Shown here: piece after piece, positions 1-8,446 of the stretch | Layout: every line of letters starts with the position of its first letter | Numbering within the stretch: position 1 is the stretch's first letter | Source of the DNA: Branchiostoma floridae | Taxonomy: Eukaryota; Chordata; Leptocardii; Amphioxiformes; Branchiostomatidae | Reading direction: 5' to 3' | NCBI RefSeq assembly: GCF_000003815.2 | Contig: NC_049989.1 | Location: forward strand, 13,166,471 to 13,187,537 | Length of the DNA stretch: 21,067 nucleotides | Program-made: the position numbers and the translations under genes | Notes under the pieces: generated by a model | Seen by the model: the letters and a program-made list of their open reading frames with translations, nothing else | The model's database searches: none | What the model was told of the DNA's origin: nothing

Positions 1-98
1 AGCTTTAGGCATTATCCACAAACATGGAACCTCCGCATGTAGAATAACCATAAATTATCAATTGAGGATGCTTTACCTTTTCCTAAAAATTTTAACAT

Positions 99-106
99 AC
101 ATTCGG
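99..106. repeat. Left target-site duplication of the SINE
   Basis: ACATTCGG directly precedes the SINE head. It matches ACATTTCTG after the GAT tail (532-540) and ACATTTCGG at the empty site in copy 2, with one base lost here and one change on the right. Confidence 0.7.
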
Positions 107-531
107 GTGAGACCGCATGGCGCAGCAGCAGCGTGTTTGCCTTGTGACCAAGAGGTCTCGAGTTCGAATCCGGCTGCCGTGTCACCGATCGTGTTACCGA
201 CCACTTTCCTCAGGTGAAAATGAGTACCTAGCTTCGGCTAGGGCCGTCCCTAGGATAGGACATTAAATGGAGGTCCTTTGTCTGGGGAGAGCCATACCCC
301 ATGCACGTTAAAGAACCCACCACACGTGCGATGGTGCGGTGTGTGTTGGTGCAAATCCTTCTGTCGGGAGTCTCGTTCTGGTTCTGTCTCGTTTCAGCCA
401 TACAGTGATTAACATCATTCGCCTGGCCGGACGAGAGACCTGGCGCATCCCCGTCTTGTATTCGGCTATTCCAAATAGGTATATCATCCTGTAAGGGGCG
501 GTATAACCCCGATCGACCGATGATGATGATG
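107..531 (+). mobile_element. Full-length tRNA-derived SINE with GAT-repeat tail and target duplication
   Basis: The head is tRNA-like. A box-A-like TGGCGCAGCAGCAG at 118-131 and a box B AGTTCGAATCC at 161-171 form an internal RNA polymerase III promoter. A body follows whose part at about 224-315 (ending CACGTTAAAGAACCCA) recurs in two other SINEs of this window. The 3' end is a short GAT repeat at 519-531. The boundaries are set by comparison with the empty site in copy 2 near 6320-6345. The flanks ACATTCGG (99-106) and ACATTTCTG (532-540) match the empty-site ACATTTCGG and are the target-site duplication. The element is about 425 bp and non-autonomous, so it would depend on a LINE reverse transcriptase encoded elsewhere. 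Confidence 0.85.
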
Positions 532-540
532 ACATTTCTG
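532..540. repeat. Right target-site duplication of the SINE
   Basis: ACATTTCTG follows the GAT tail, and the duplicated host segment then resumes with TGCAAAGGGG exactly as in copy 2. Confidence 0.7.
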
Positions 541-1294
541 TGCAAAGGGGAAGTGCCCATCTCACTTATGGCCCCCCTCGGGCCACACATGGCCTCTACA
601 GCGGAGGGCAAGACCACTTGCTAGTGGTGTTCAGCTCCCATATTCTTTCTCATACATGGCAGAGCTAGAGAAAGCACTATGTTCCATTTTTCAAGACTTT
701 GGTATGACCTCATCAAAATGCTTAGCATACCTAGTTTTGGTGAGCCACGACTCAAGGATTTTAAAGAACCCACCACACTTATCAAAAACAGTAGGGTCCT
801 TCCCAGTGTGATTTGACCTTACAGTCATCATACAAAGCCTTTATCTTCTGTACAAAACTGCCATGTTTACTAGTTACGCGAAACAAACGAATTCATCATT
901 TGTGTCATTCTTTCAGTACAGTCTTGGGCCAGCAGTGCTGTACATGCACACATCTCTCCACATCCATACTTTTACTCAGTATTTGACAGTCATAAAAAGA
1001 CAAACAGAAGAGTCATTTTCAATTGTTTATTTTTCTACAAAAATGCTAATATAGCAAAAGCTGCTGTTTTTACTCACTTTACAGTGGACCACAAGAAGCT
1101 TCATTTTTCATTCATATTTAGTAAAGTCCATTATAAATAAATTATACAAACAACAAACATATTCACAGAGTAGCATATTCTGAGCAACATAAGTTTGAGA
1201 TTCTATATTGCACTGAAACGCAACAGTGCACGAACATTGAAGACTCTCTTATGCCACCGAACATCTATTTACAAGTTGTGTCATGATAATATGT

Positions 1295-1394
1295 NNNNNN
1301 NNNNNNNNNNNNNNNNNNNNNNNNNNNNNNNNNNNNNNNNNNNNNNNNNNNNNNNNNNNNNNNNNNNNNNNNNNNNNNNNNNNNNNNNNNNNNN
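1295..1394. other. Assembly gap (100 N)
   Basis: Exactly 100 N characters, the usual placeholder for a gap of unknown size. Copy 1 of the duplicated segment stops at its left edge, and the sequence to its right does not continue that segment. Confidence 0.99.
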
Positions 1395-1795
1395 ATAGCT
1401 TAAGTAATGCTTGCATCTTAGATGTGCAAAGGTTACTGGGTTAGATGTGACAGGTCAAGAAAAGATGACAAATGCTATTCTTAACAACCATTGTGCAGGT
1501 ACTACACTAAGCATAGAAGGAAAGGTTTCAGGTTTATGAATTTGATAGTCATCTCTATTGCCCAATATAAAGAATTGTAAGCTTTACTTCTACACAAGTG
1601 TTATTTTTCAAGTGTTCTTCCACTTGGCCAAAGTCAATGAAAATGTCCTTTTTTATGTAGTGCAGTTATTTGTTGTAGTCTTTATTATATTGTTTGTGTC
1701 TTTAGCATAGTCTTGTTCCTGTATGACCAATTTCTGTGAGGCACTGTATTAAAGTTACAAAAGTTGGGAGTTTTTTCATATATGTATATCAGAGC
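1395..1795. other. Non-coding stretch upstream of the first visible exon
   Basis: AT-rich sequence without a supported exon. Any earlier exon of the plus-strand gene is either not recognisable here, inside the gap, or left of the window. Confidence 0.6.
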
Positions 1796-1955
1796 AAGTA
1801 CTGTAAATGCTGAAATGTTCGCAGTGTTCAAACTCAAAACCACCACGAACATTTTTCCATTACAGTATGTGACTACAGTATATGGTGCTACCATGAACTC
1901 AAAACCACAGTGAACGCTCCATTTTCCCACTACCATAAAATTTGATCCCTGAGAA
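1796..1955. repeat. Interspersed repeat of the GTACTGTAAATGC / GTTCGC type
   Basis: The stretch opens with GTACTGTAAATGCTGAAATG and contains two related subunits built on 'AACTCAAAACCAC..GAAC' (about 1828-1855 and 1897-1920). From memory this resembles a very common marine-invertebrate and amphioxus repeat; no search was run. The minus-strand open frame through it (1685-1966) is not a gene. Confidence 0.55.
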
Positions 1956-1997
1956 CTTGAATGCATTATTTGACAGTATCTTATTTTGATCCTCCAG

Positions 1998-2089
1998 CCC
2001 CTGGTCAGCCCCCGCGCCCCCCCACCCTGGCAGAGTGTGAGCTCATCATCAAGTATCTCCAGAACAAGGGTGACAGACAGTCACACGAG
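1998..2089 (+). CDS. Exon 1 visible of the unrecognised gene
   Basis: The donor after the GAG codon is G|GTGAGA (intron begins 2090), phase 0. The acceptor is less certain. The pyrimidine-rich run ending CCTCCAG at 1997 is preferred; TTGACAG at 1976 is an in-frame alternative. The exon encodes APGQPPRPPTL followed by AECELIIKYLQNKGDRQSHE. No start codon is assigned, because the only upstream in-frame ATG (1961) lies before the acceptor. Confidence 0.65.
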
Positions 2090-5039
2090 GTGAGAGCTTT
2101 CAGCAATCTCCAAGCAGATGCATCCTCCTATGCAGGGACATCCAACGGCAAAACCGCCTGTCTGGATGTACCCTGCTTTCTCAACCGTCACTCTTAGTTC
2201 CTGTGGACGTCCCCCCCTAACCAGCTGTCAGCCAATCAGAAAATAGGCCTTTCAGTTTACAAAAGGAGTCTTGCATATATAAGGGTAAGCTCATTAATAT
2301 TTATAAGCAGGGCAGTCAGGAACTAAGAGTGACGGTTGAGAAAGCAGGGTACATCCAGACAGGTGGTTTTGCTGTTGGATGTCCCTGCGTAGGAGGATGA
2401 GCAGATGTGCCTATTGAAAGCAAGCTGAAGCACTAGCACCTAGATATACTAGTACACATCACCCCACTTCACTTCACAATAATGTAGTTGATGCATATAG
2501 AATACATCATCATCATATAGAATACAACACGGTGTATTCAGTATCGCCCAAGGTCCCAGCCCGACTGTGAGTAGGATCACCCTAAGGCCAACCCAACCCG
2601 CGGGAGGGCTGGGCCTAACTAAGGATGATGCAAAATAGATTGTTGTATTGTGTTCATGTCATGCCCACCTGAGAAAACACAGGTTTCAATGGAAATGCCA
2701 TTTAAGTTGAGAAATTTGCTGTCCTTAAACAAAAAAATTCTACCCAACAAGCAATTCCGAATCTAATTATCAAGTTATCAACAACGGCGCACTTGGTGCC
2801 CTCGAACTGGGTTTGAATTATTCTGGTTGAACCCAGTGTGATAAAAAGTCACCCGGTCTGGAAGACCTGTATCAAATGTTATTGCGGCCCAGGTATGAGA
2901 TACAAGCTACAAATAAACAAATAATGATTTTTATGTCATACCTGTGACGTGAAAACGTTTGATACGGGTGTTCCGGACCATGTGATAGCTTTCCGTATCA
3001 CACGGGTTCTAAGTTGTATCACACAGGCTTCCTTCGAGTAAATCGAACTATTTTGAACGGGCCAAATACAGCACGGTTGAAAATTCGAATATGGGATTGG
3101 GATGTTAGAATTGCTGCTGTTACAATCTTTTGTTCGAGGACACAACATTTTCTCCACTTCTGGTGCATTTCGCACAGAAATATGTGTTTTCTCAGGCAGG
3201 TGTGACATAAATAAAATACAACACGGTGTATTCCGCATCACCCTCGGTCCCAGCCCCCCCGCGGATCGGATCGCCCTCCGGCTTTTGGCCGTCGTCGGCC
3301 GATCCTTCCCGCGGTCGGGCTGGCACCTCGGGTGATACGTAATACACCGTGTTGTATTCTATATTTATTTGCATGAAAGAATACAATAAAGATTGATGAT
3401 GTGTTGTTCCCAGTTGCTGAGACTGAAGTCAGACCTGAGGGACGTCCTGTACTCGCACAAGTGGACCCCCGATGCCTACCTCCTCGCTAAGGCCTATGTG
3501 GCGGACGACAAGTCCAGTGAAGGGTCAGTTCTCTCTCTCTTCAAAATGGCTTTAACACATTCGTTAGATAAGACAATGATTTCAGTCATGTTATTTCATC
3601 ACCAAGTGTATTTTGCCAGCCAGTAGGTACCCAAATTATGAGTAATGAGGCTGATTAACGTGGTCGAGACACCTCCTTGAGCACGGGACCCCCGTTTTAC
3701 GTCCCTCCCGGAAGACGATTTCGTGGAAAGCTTCGTGAGGCTACAGCAATCCGGTCAGTCCTTGGTTGGTCCCCCATCCAAGTACTATCCGGACCGCGCG
3801 TTGCTTAACTTCCGAGATCGAGGGATGGGGTGTACCAACGCGCCAGGCGTTATAAAAATGAAAGTGGTACACTCAAATCTGGTCTAGTGACCACCTCTAC
3901 ATAAGAACAACCAATATGACCACTGTTTGGTGGTCCCTTCGAAATTTTTTGACCACTTCATGTCAACATAGATCAGGTTTTTTTAGTCCTCAGAGTGGTC
4001 ATCTTGTGCAGTTTTGTGTCTGTATTATATACATGTGTATGTTTGTTATGAACCCACCGTGAACCATGTGATCCCTCCTACTCAACCCCCCCTATTTTAG
4101 AAGTAGACTAGTCCTGTTATCTCATTCTGGTGCTAGAATCCTGGAGGAAAGACAATAATGAAACCATGTAGCTCTTCAAAATGTCCAGTGTGCGGCCAGT
4201 TCTTTACAATTCATCAGTAGCCTTACCATCGGCTCATAACAATGTTCTCATTTGTATACTAACTGTAAACTCAATCGGACAGACACACGTTTTCAGTGGA
4301 TTCACAAATTAAAATACGTTCTGCTGTAATTACTTCTAACAAATATATCAAACTGAACATTTCTATTATCATTATGAAATAGAGCCTGAGAAACTTTATT
4401 GTTTGCTGCAAACTTTGTGCCATCTGAAAACTCCAGATTCATTACACAGTAAAGGTATACAGGGTTAGATGTCTCCTGTATTCTCATGTATTACAGTTGT
4501 TGGATGGAGTATGGCTACTCAATCAAATGATGGGTATAGCATTGGTTGTTTCAATGTCATTGTTTGCATCTTAAAAGTTGTGTCTTGTTTCTTTCTTCTT
4601 CACAGGGAAGTGGAGAGTGTAGCCAAGTTGCCAAAAGTTCCCATGAAAAATCCAACTAAAAAATTGTAAGTTCCACTTTTCTTTGTAATGTAAGTGTAAT
4701 TTAAGTTTTTTTCAAGGAGCTTTAGAACAATCCCCACCTACTCTAGTTTTGTCCACTTTTATTAATTTGCTTGTACATGTATAATGTACATATTGCGTTA
4801 CTTTTTATATAAATATATTTATATTCATGCCTACCACAATGTTGTGTACTACATACAACAGACTTGTCCTAAACTAATTATGGACTCATTGCTTTTGCAG
4901 GCCCGAGGCAGCCTTTAGGGAAACAGAGAAGGTTTCTCTACCCGCCCTGAAATCAACGTTAGGAAACAAAAATGTGGAAAGAAGGAAACGGGTCCAAGCC
5001 GCTCAGAAGTCCAGGCTTCGCAAGGAGGTGCTACAGTGA
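1998..5039 (+). CDS. Unrecognised four-exon (5'-partial) gene; small basic protein
   Basis: Visible coding exons are 1998-2089, 3414-3523, 4606-4665 and 4901-5039 (stop TGA 5037-5039). All introns have GT-AG ends and the phases agree across every junction (0, then 2, then 2), which is the main evidence that this is a real gene. The joined product is about 133 residues plus an unseen N-terminus. It starts proline-rich (APGQPPRPPTL), then has two likely helices (AECELIIKYLQNKG and LLRLKSDLRDVLYSHKW) with a 'TPDAYLLAKAYVA' stretch between them and the next junction. The C-terminus is strongly basic (RRKRVQAAQKSRLRKEVLQ), as in nuclear or RNA-binding proteins. I see no signal peptide, membrane segment or catalytic motif. 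I do not recognise the family. It converges on the receptor gene at 8447-10633. Confidence 0.8.
2121..2399. mobile_element. MITE-like element with 83-bp inverted termini and 8-bp target duplication
   Basis: The arms at 2121-2203 and 2317-2399 are reverse complements with three mismatches by eye. AGCAGATG flanks both ends (2113-2120 and 2400-2407), an 8-bp direct repeat of the kind made by hAT- or P-type transposases. The 113-bp centre has a CCAAT box (2232-2236) and TATATAAG (2276-2283), followed by a CAGTCA initiator-like site (2313-2318) that would direct transcription into the right arm. There is no transposase frame, so the element is non-autonomous. It lies in the first visible intron. 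Confidence 0.85.
2517..3360. mobile_element. Large palindromic (foldback) element in an intron
   Basis: The left arm (about 2517-2903) and right arm (about 2931-3360) are imperfect reverse complements along most of their length, around a short AT-rich loop. Matching anchors are the termini AATACAACACGGTGTATT (2521-2538) and its inverse (3341-3358), CCTGAGAAAACACA in the left arm with its inverse in the right, and CCAGGTATGAGATA with its inverse. Each arm end is itself a small palindrome (2521-2649; 3215-3358, GC-rich). Both outer ends read TAGAATAC/GTATTCTA next to TA, compatible with a TA target site. No protein frame is visible. Confidence 0.75.
3215..3358. repeat. GC-rich terminal palindrome of the foldback element, right end
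   Basis: AATACAACACGGTGTATT and AATACACCGTGTTGTATT bound a 144-bp unit. The inverted arms continue through 'ATCACCCTCGGTCCCAGCC' and its imperfect inverse. The centre is GC-rich (GGCCGTCGTCGGCC), unlike the AT-rich surroundings. A degenerate counterpart is at 2521-2649. Confidence 0.75.
3414..3523 (+). CDS. Exon 2 visible of the unrecognised gene
   Basis: The acceptor is TGTTGTTCCCAG (ends 3413), phase 0. The donor is AAGG|GTCAGT (intron begins 3524), phase 2. It encodes LLRLKSDLRDVLYSHKW and then TPDAYLLAKAYVADDKSSE plus part of a glycine codon. The exon begins only 55 bp after the foldback element. Confidence 0.85.
3645..3850 (-). mobile_element. 5S-rRNA-derived SINE
   Basis: Read on the minus strand, 3850-3739 is 5S-rRNA-like. 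It has CTCGATCTCGGAAGTTAAGC, a box-A counterpart (AAGTTAAGCAACGCG, 3811-3797), and a box-C counterpart AGTACTTGGATGGGGGACC (3786-3768), and it ends GCTGTAGCC. The first part of 5S is shortened and altered. A tail follows (from 3738 downwards, GGGACGTAAAACGGGGGTCC, then a GTGCTCAAGGAGG-type run and CACGTTAA) that matches the body of the tRNA-headed SINE at 107-531. Head plus tail make this a SINE3-like retroposon rather than a ribosomal gene. The far 3' end is not well bounded. It lies antisense in an intron. Confidence 0.85.
3880..4020. repeat. GACCAC-rich interspersed repeat
   Basis: Several direct and inverted copies of GACCAC/GTGGTC occur in about 140 bp (for example GTGACCACCTC, TATGACCACTG, TTTGGTGGTCCC, TTGACCACTTC, AGAGTGGTCATC). 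It resembles a repeat I associate with amphioxus introns, without a search. There is no coding content. Confidence 0.5.
4021..4605. other. Intron sequence without recognised structure
   Basis: AT-rich intron between the second and third visible exons. It ends in a pyrimidine-rich tract (TTTCTTTCTTCTTCACAG) that is a strong acceptor. Nothing else is seen. Confidence 0.6.
4606..4665 (+). CDS. Exon 3 visible of the unrecognised gene
   Basis: A 60-base exon with acceptor TTCTTCACAG and donor TT|GTAAGT, phase 2 on both sides. It encodes EVESVAKLPKVPMKNPTKK, which is lysine- and proline-rich. Its length is a multiple of three, so skipping it would keep the frame. Confidence 0.85.
4901..5039 (+). 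CDS. Terminal coding exon of the unrecognised gene
   Basis: The acceptor is TTGCTTTTGCAG (ends 4900). The split leucine codon (TT|G) completes in frame, and translation continues PEAAFRETEKVSLPALKSTL to a very basic end and TGA at 5037-5039. No other frame is open across the exon. Confidence 0.88.
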
Positions 5040-5700
5040 CAGCTCACCCCTGATTGGTCCCATGCTGTCATGTGACCTTCTGATTGACATATCATGAAAA
5101 TAGACTAAAATGCTGCATGATTTCATAGTGGAGTAACCATCGAATTCTTATAAAGATCATTTTCATTGACCTTGTTATTTTCATTATCATCACACACACA
5201 TTGTTTTTACAGCCATTTTTCTTTTGTATCTGTATTGTTGTTTTCTAGACATGTTTATGAAAAATTTTCTGGTTTGGTGAAAGTATGAATTCTGAAAGTA
5301 CGCTCCTAGCCATGCCATTAGTCAGCTCCAATGCTGTAGTAATAGAAACCTAAATCTTGAGGCAAAACCTATTTTTTAATCAAATTATACACAAATTGAT
5401 CATTGTCCAAAAGAAAAATTACTTTTGAAAGTATGTTAATGGCTATGCAAATTTTGTGATTTTATTGCATTGTCTAGATGTATAGAAATGTTATATCAAA
5501 TGGAACTGAATATGCAATATTTTGAGAATGAGAATACCAGGGTTGTATCAGACTGGAAGTCAGAAGGAGTGCTGTGTGTTTCAAATTTGGCTGATTCTTG
5601 CTGGACACAAGAAATTTTAGTTTTGTGTATACGTATACATTGTGTAGATAGATTCCTTTGACGTAGGTATAGGATTGACTGTGAAAAATGTGGTATGTAA
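5040..5700 (+). other. Probable 3' untranslated region and downstream flank
   Basis: AT-rich sequence after the stop codon. I see no canonical AATAAA on the plus strand in this stretch, so the cleavage site cannot be placed. Overlapping short open frames at 5470-5771 on both strands show no protein character. Confidence 0.45.
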
Positions 5701-6030
5701 AATATACGAGGTCTCCCAAACTTTTGGATTGCGCGGTAAAGTATCCATGGTGCTGAGGTATCAAGTTTCAAAAGGTTGGGGTGACCCTGTACAGTTCATA
5801 GAGACTTTATCGAATTTTATGCCATATCATTTTAACATATGATTTAGACGCCCTGAACATTTCAGCATGTCGTCAACGATCATTGTGCCAGAAGTAAAAA
5901 TGCAACAGCAGAATATGATGGTGTGTTGGTGTCTTTTTTTCATGAAAGACATTCTGTTGAAAAGTTAGTGTCTGTGTGGTGTAGGGGTCTGTGCACTCTG
6001 CTACTTGTCACATCTGGTTCAGTTTCAATT
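5701..6030. other. Intergenic stretch with no recognised gene
   Basis: The stretch contains a more balanced-composition run from about 5707 to 5900 that could be repeat debris, but no frame or structure supports a named element. The open frame at 5923-6192 runs into the inverted-repeat element and is not credible. Confidence 0.4.
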
Positions 6031-6036
6031 TTTCCT

Positions 6037-6222
6037 AGGGGGACGTTAGCCTCCATAGCAGGCTCTCTCATGCCTTTTTTGGCTCATAATACACTTTTGC
6101 TGGCCATTTCTTTTTGTACTGGATCACTGGCCGTCGCTGATTACTGGCCCCGTACTATTATGAGCCAAAAAAGGCCCCAGATACAAATGTAACCTGCATG
6201 CTATGGGGGCTGGGGGACATTA
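6037..6222. mobile_element. Short inverted-repeat (MITE-like) element
   Basis: A 19-bp perfect inverted pair lies at 6073-6091 (CCTTTTTTGGCTCATAATA) and 6156-6174. Outside it the flanks are also roughly inverted: GGGGGACGTTAGCCTCCATA at about 6037-6057 against the inverse of CTATGGGGGCTGGGGGACAT at about 6201-6220. The total is about 185 bp with no frame. The target duplication is not clear. It lies between the two convergent genes. Confidence 0.65.
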
Positions 6223-6242
6223 AAGCCAGTGACCCCGTATTC

Positions 6243-7078
6243 GCTTTAGGCTTTATCCACAAACATTGAACCTCTGCATGTAAGATAACCCATGTTTTAC
6301 CTTTTCCTAAAATTTTTACCATACATTTCGGTGCAAAGGGGCAGTGCCCATCTCACTTTTATGGCCCTCGGGCCATACATGGCCTCTACAGAGGGGGGCA
6401 AGCCCACTTGCTGGTGATGTTCAGCTCCCATATTCTTTCTCATACATGGCAGAGAAATCACTATGTTCCATTTTTCAAGACTTTGGTATGACCTCATCAG
6501 AATGCTTAGCATACCTAGTTTTGGTGAGCCACGACTCAAGGATTTTAAAGAACCCACCACACTTATCAAAAACAGTAGGGTCCTTCCCAGTGTGATTTGA
6601 CCTTACAGTCATCATACAAAGCCTTTATCTTCTGTACAAAACTGCCATGTTTACTAGTTACGCGAAACAAACGAATTCATCATTTGTGTCATTCTTTCAG
6701 TACAGTCTTGGGCCAGCAGTGCTGTACATGCACACATCTCTCCACATCCATACTTTTACTCAGTATTTGACAGTCATAAAAAGACAAACAAAAGAGTCAT
6801 TTTCAATTGTTTATTTTTCTACAAAAATGCTAATATAGCAAAAGCTGCTGTTTTTACTCACTTTACAGTGGACCACAAGAAGCTTCATTTTTCATTCATA
6901 TTTAGTAAAGTCCATTATAAATAAATTATACAAACAACAAACATATTCACAAAGTAGCATATTCTGAGCAACATAAGTTTGAGATTTTATATTGCACTGA
7001 AACGCAACAGTGCACGAACATTGAAGACTCTCTAATGCCACCTAACATCTATTTACAAGTTGTGTCATGATAATATAT
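6243..7078. repeat. Duplicated segment, copy 2 (SINE-free)
   Basis: Homologous to 1-1294, beginning GCTTTAGGCTTTATCC. The pre-insertion site of the SINE is intact here as CATACATTTCGGTGCAAAGG. Parallelism persists up to the last base before the gap in copy 1 (ATGATAATAT). Beyond 7078 copy 2 continues into unique sequence leading to the receptor gene, so this looks like the original locus. A minus-strand AATAAA (6815-6810), with GT-rich sequence further along that strand, could be the receptor's polyadenylation signal. Confidence 0.85.
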
Positions 7079-8446
7079 CATATACAAGTGCTCCAAAGCT
7101 GAACATATACCTGACTCAATTATGTCAAACATTGCCAATATTGAAAACAATAACATGTTCCAAATATTTTCCACTCAAAAAAATACAGTTGTAGTGTGGT
7201 CATGTTTGACAAACTCATTAAGAATAAGATACAAGCATAAAAACATACACATTCAAGCAAAAAAAATAGATGTACATTTTGTATTGCATTGCAAAAAAAG
7301 CTCCACTTCGACCTAGAAAAAGTTGCAACAAATGGAAAACTCTCAGCTCATACAAGTAAAACAGAAAAGTGAATGGTGCATCACAACAATTCCTCCCATA
7401 CTGCAAAATGTAACAAAAGTGTACCCAAATTTAAATAAACCAGTTAAAACATCACAACATGGTTGGCTTACTTCATGTACTTGAGGTGAGGCCCAAAGTA
7501 TCTTCTTCAATGTACAAGTGTATCTCTCACACATTTCCTGTCTTAATACACATTTGATTCTGTATTACTGCATTGATGTCTTTCACTGGTATTTGTTTTC
7601 ACTGCTTCTCATTTTACCCATCGTTATATATCTTCCATTCTCGATAATCAATTGTTCCTTTCTTTGTTCTCCCCATGTACAGTTGTGCTATAAAGCACAA
7701 TTTTAAACACCATCGAACATAGAAACGTCCCACCCAGCCACTCTAGACCTTCAACAGCTGCCTTTGACAAAGTGCATACAATGAAGAGAGCTGGCCATGT
7801 TGCTGCTTGTTGTTACATCAGTTATGCTCAAAACTGCATTATTATACAGTAAAATGCCAAGGAATGTTCAATATTATGCAAGTTTTTTTATGATAAAGGG
7901 TCCTCCTACGCTTTTTCAACATGAGAAATAAGACCAGGCAACATATGTCAGCTCTTTCAAAGGAGAGGAAAACTTAATTTAGTAATCTTACTATAACAAT
8001 GGCAAAGATTGACTCACTAACTAAACTATGTCACATAATTTACAGAAAATATGTACAAAATTGAGACGCTCTTTTTTTCTGAAAGTCAGGCGATCATAAA
8101 GAATTCTCTGGGTACAAGAAAGAATTAACATTTTTCTTTGTAGCCCATAGATTAATTAGTTATGTTGAGAAGCAGCACAAGTGCAAGCTGCCATATTAAA
8201 TCATCTGTATATACAAGGCAGTGACAAGGATTTTAAAAATATCACTTCCAAAGCTCCACGACTCTATAGACAGCTCCCGCTAACAGTTCTTGCTCGTGTA
8301 TGATAGTGACAAAAACAAAACAAGTCATTGCATTTGCATTGTGATACAACAAATTCCACAGGTACAAATTAAATAACAATTTTTCCCCTTTTTTTTTCTT
8401 AATTTACAGAAAAAAGCGCTATCTAAGACCTAGCTACGGTGACGTA
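6790..8446 (-). other. Probable 3' untranslated region of the LRR-Ig receptor gene
   Basis: AT-rich sequence downstream of the receptor stop codon on its strand, without coding frames. The nearest good minus-strand AATAAA I could find is at 6815-6810, followed on that strand by TGTTTGTC and GATGTGTGCATGT, GT-rich as expected downstream of a cleavage site. That would give a trailer of about 1.65 kb. This is an inference from position; no transcript evidence is available. Confidence 0.4.

Larger units (their letters stand above)
1..1294. repeat. Duplicated segment, copy 1 (left edge cut by window, right edge at gap)
   Basis: This stretch is repeated at 6243-7078. From about 663 to 1294 the two copies run in parallel with seven single-base differences and one small indel by eye; 1-106 and 541-662 are more diverged. 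Copy 1 is longer because a SINE sits at 107-531. No reading frame looks coding: a 63-codon open frame at 863-1054 is shared only because the DNA is shared. Both copies contain a minus-strand AATAAA (1031-1026 here), and copy 2 lies where the 3' end of the minus-strand receptor gene should be, so this may be duplicated 3' untranslated sequence. It could also be an allelic sequence placed twice by the assembler. Confidence 0.85.

Noticed and set aside
107-190. Functional tRNA gene
   Set aside because: Box A and B are present but the arms do not pair into a good cloverleaf, and the sequence continues into a SINE body.
228-617. 129-codon minus-strand frame at the SINE
   Set aside because: It spans the SINE/host junction that copy 2 shows to be an insertion; no protein features.
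863-1054. 63-codon frame conserved at 6647-6838 (one residue difference)
   Set aside because: The surrounding non-coding DNA is equally conserved, so the match reflects the duplication and not selection on a protein.
1195-1398. Open frame running into the gap
   Set aside because: Half of it is N, and the remainder is duplicated non-coding sequence.
3739-3850. Functional 5S rRNA gene
   Set aside because: The 5' third is shortened and altered, mismatches are many, and a SINE tail follows directly.
1-7078. The direct repeats at 1-1294 and 6243-7078 as LTRs of a retrotransposon
   Set aside because: No gag or pol frames lie between them; instead there is a spliced cellular gene. The copies lack LTR-type ends.
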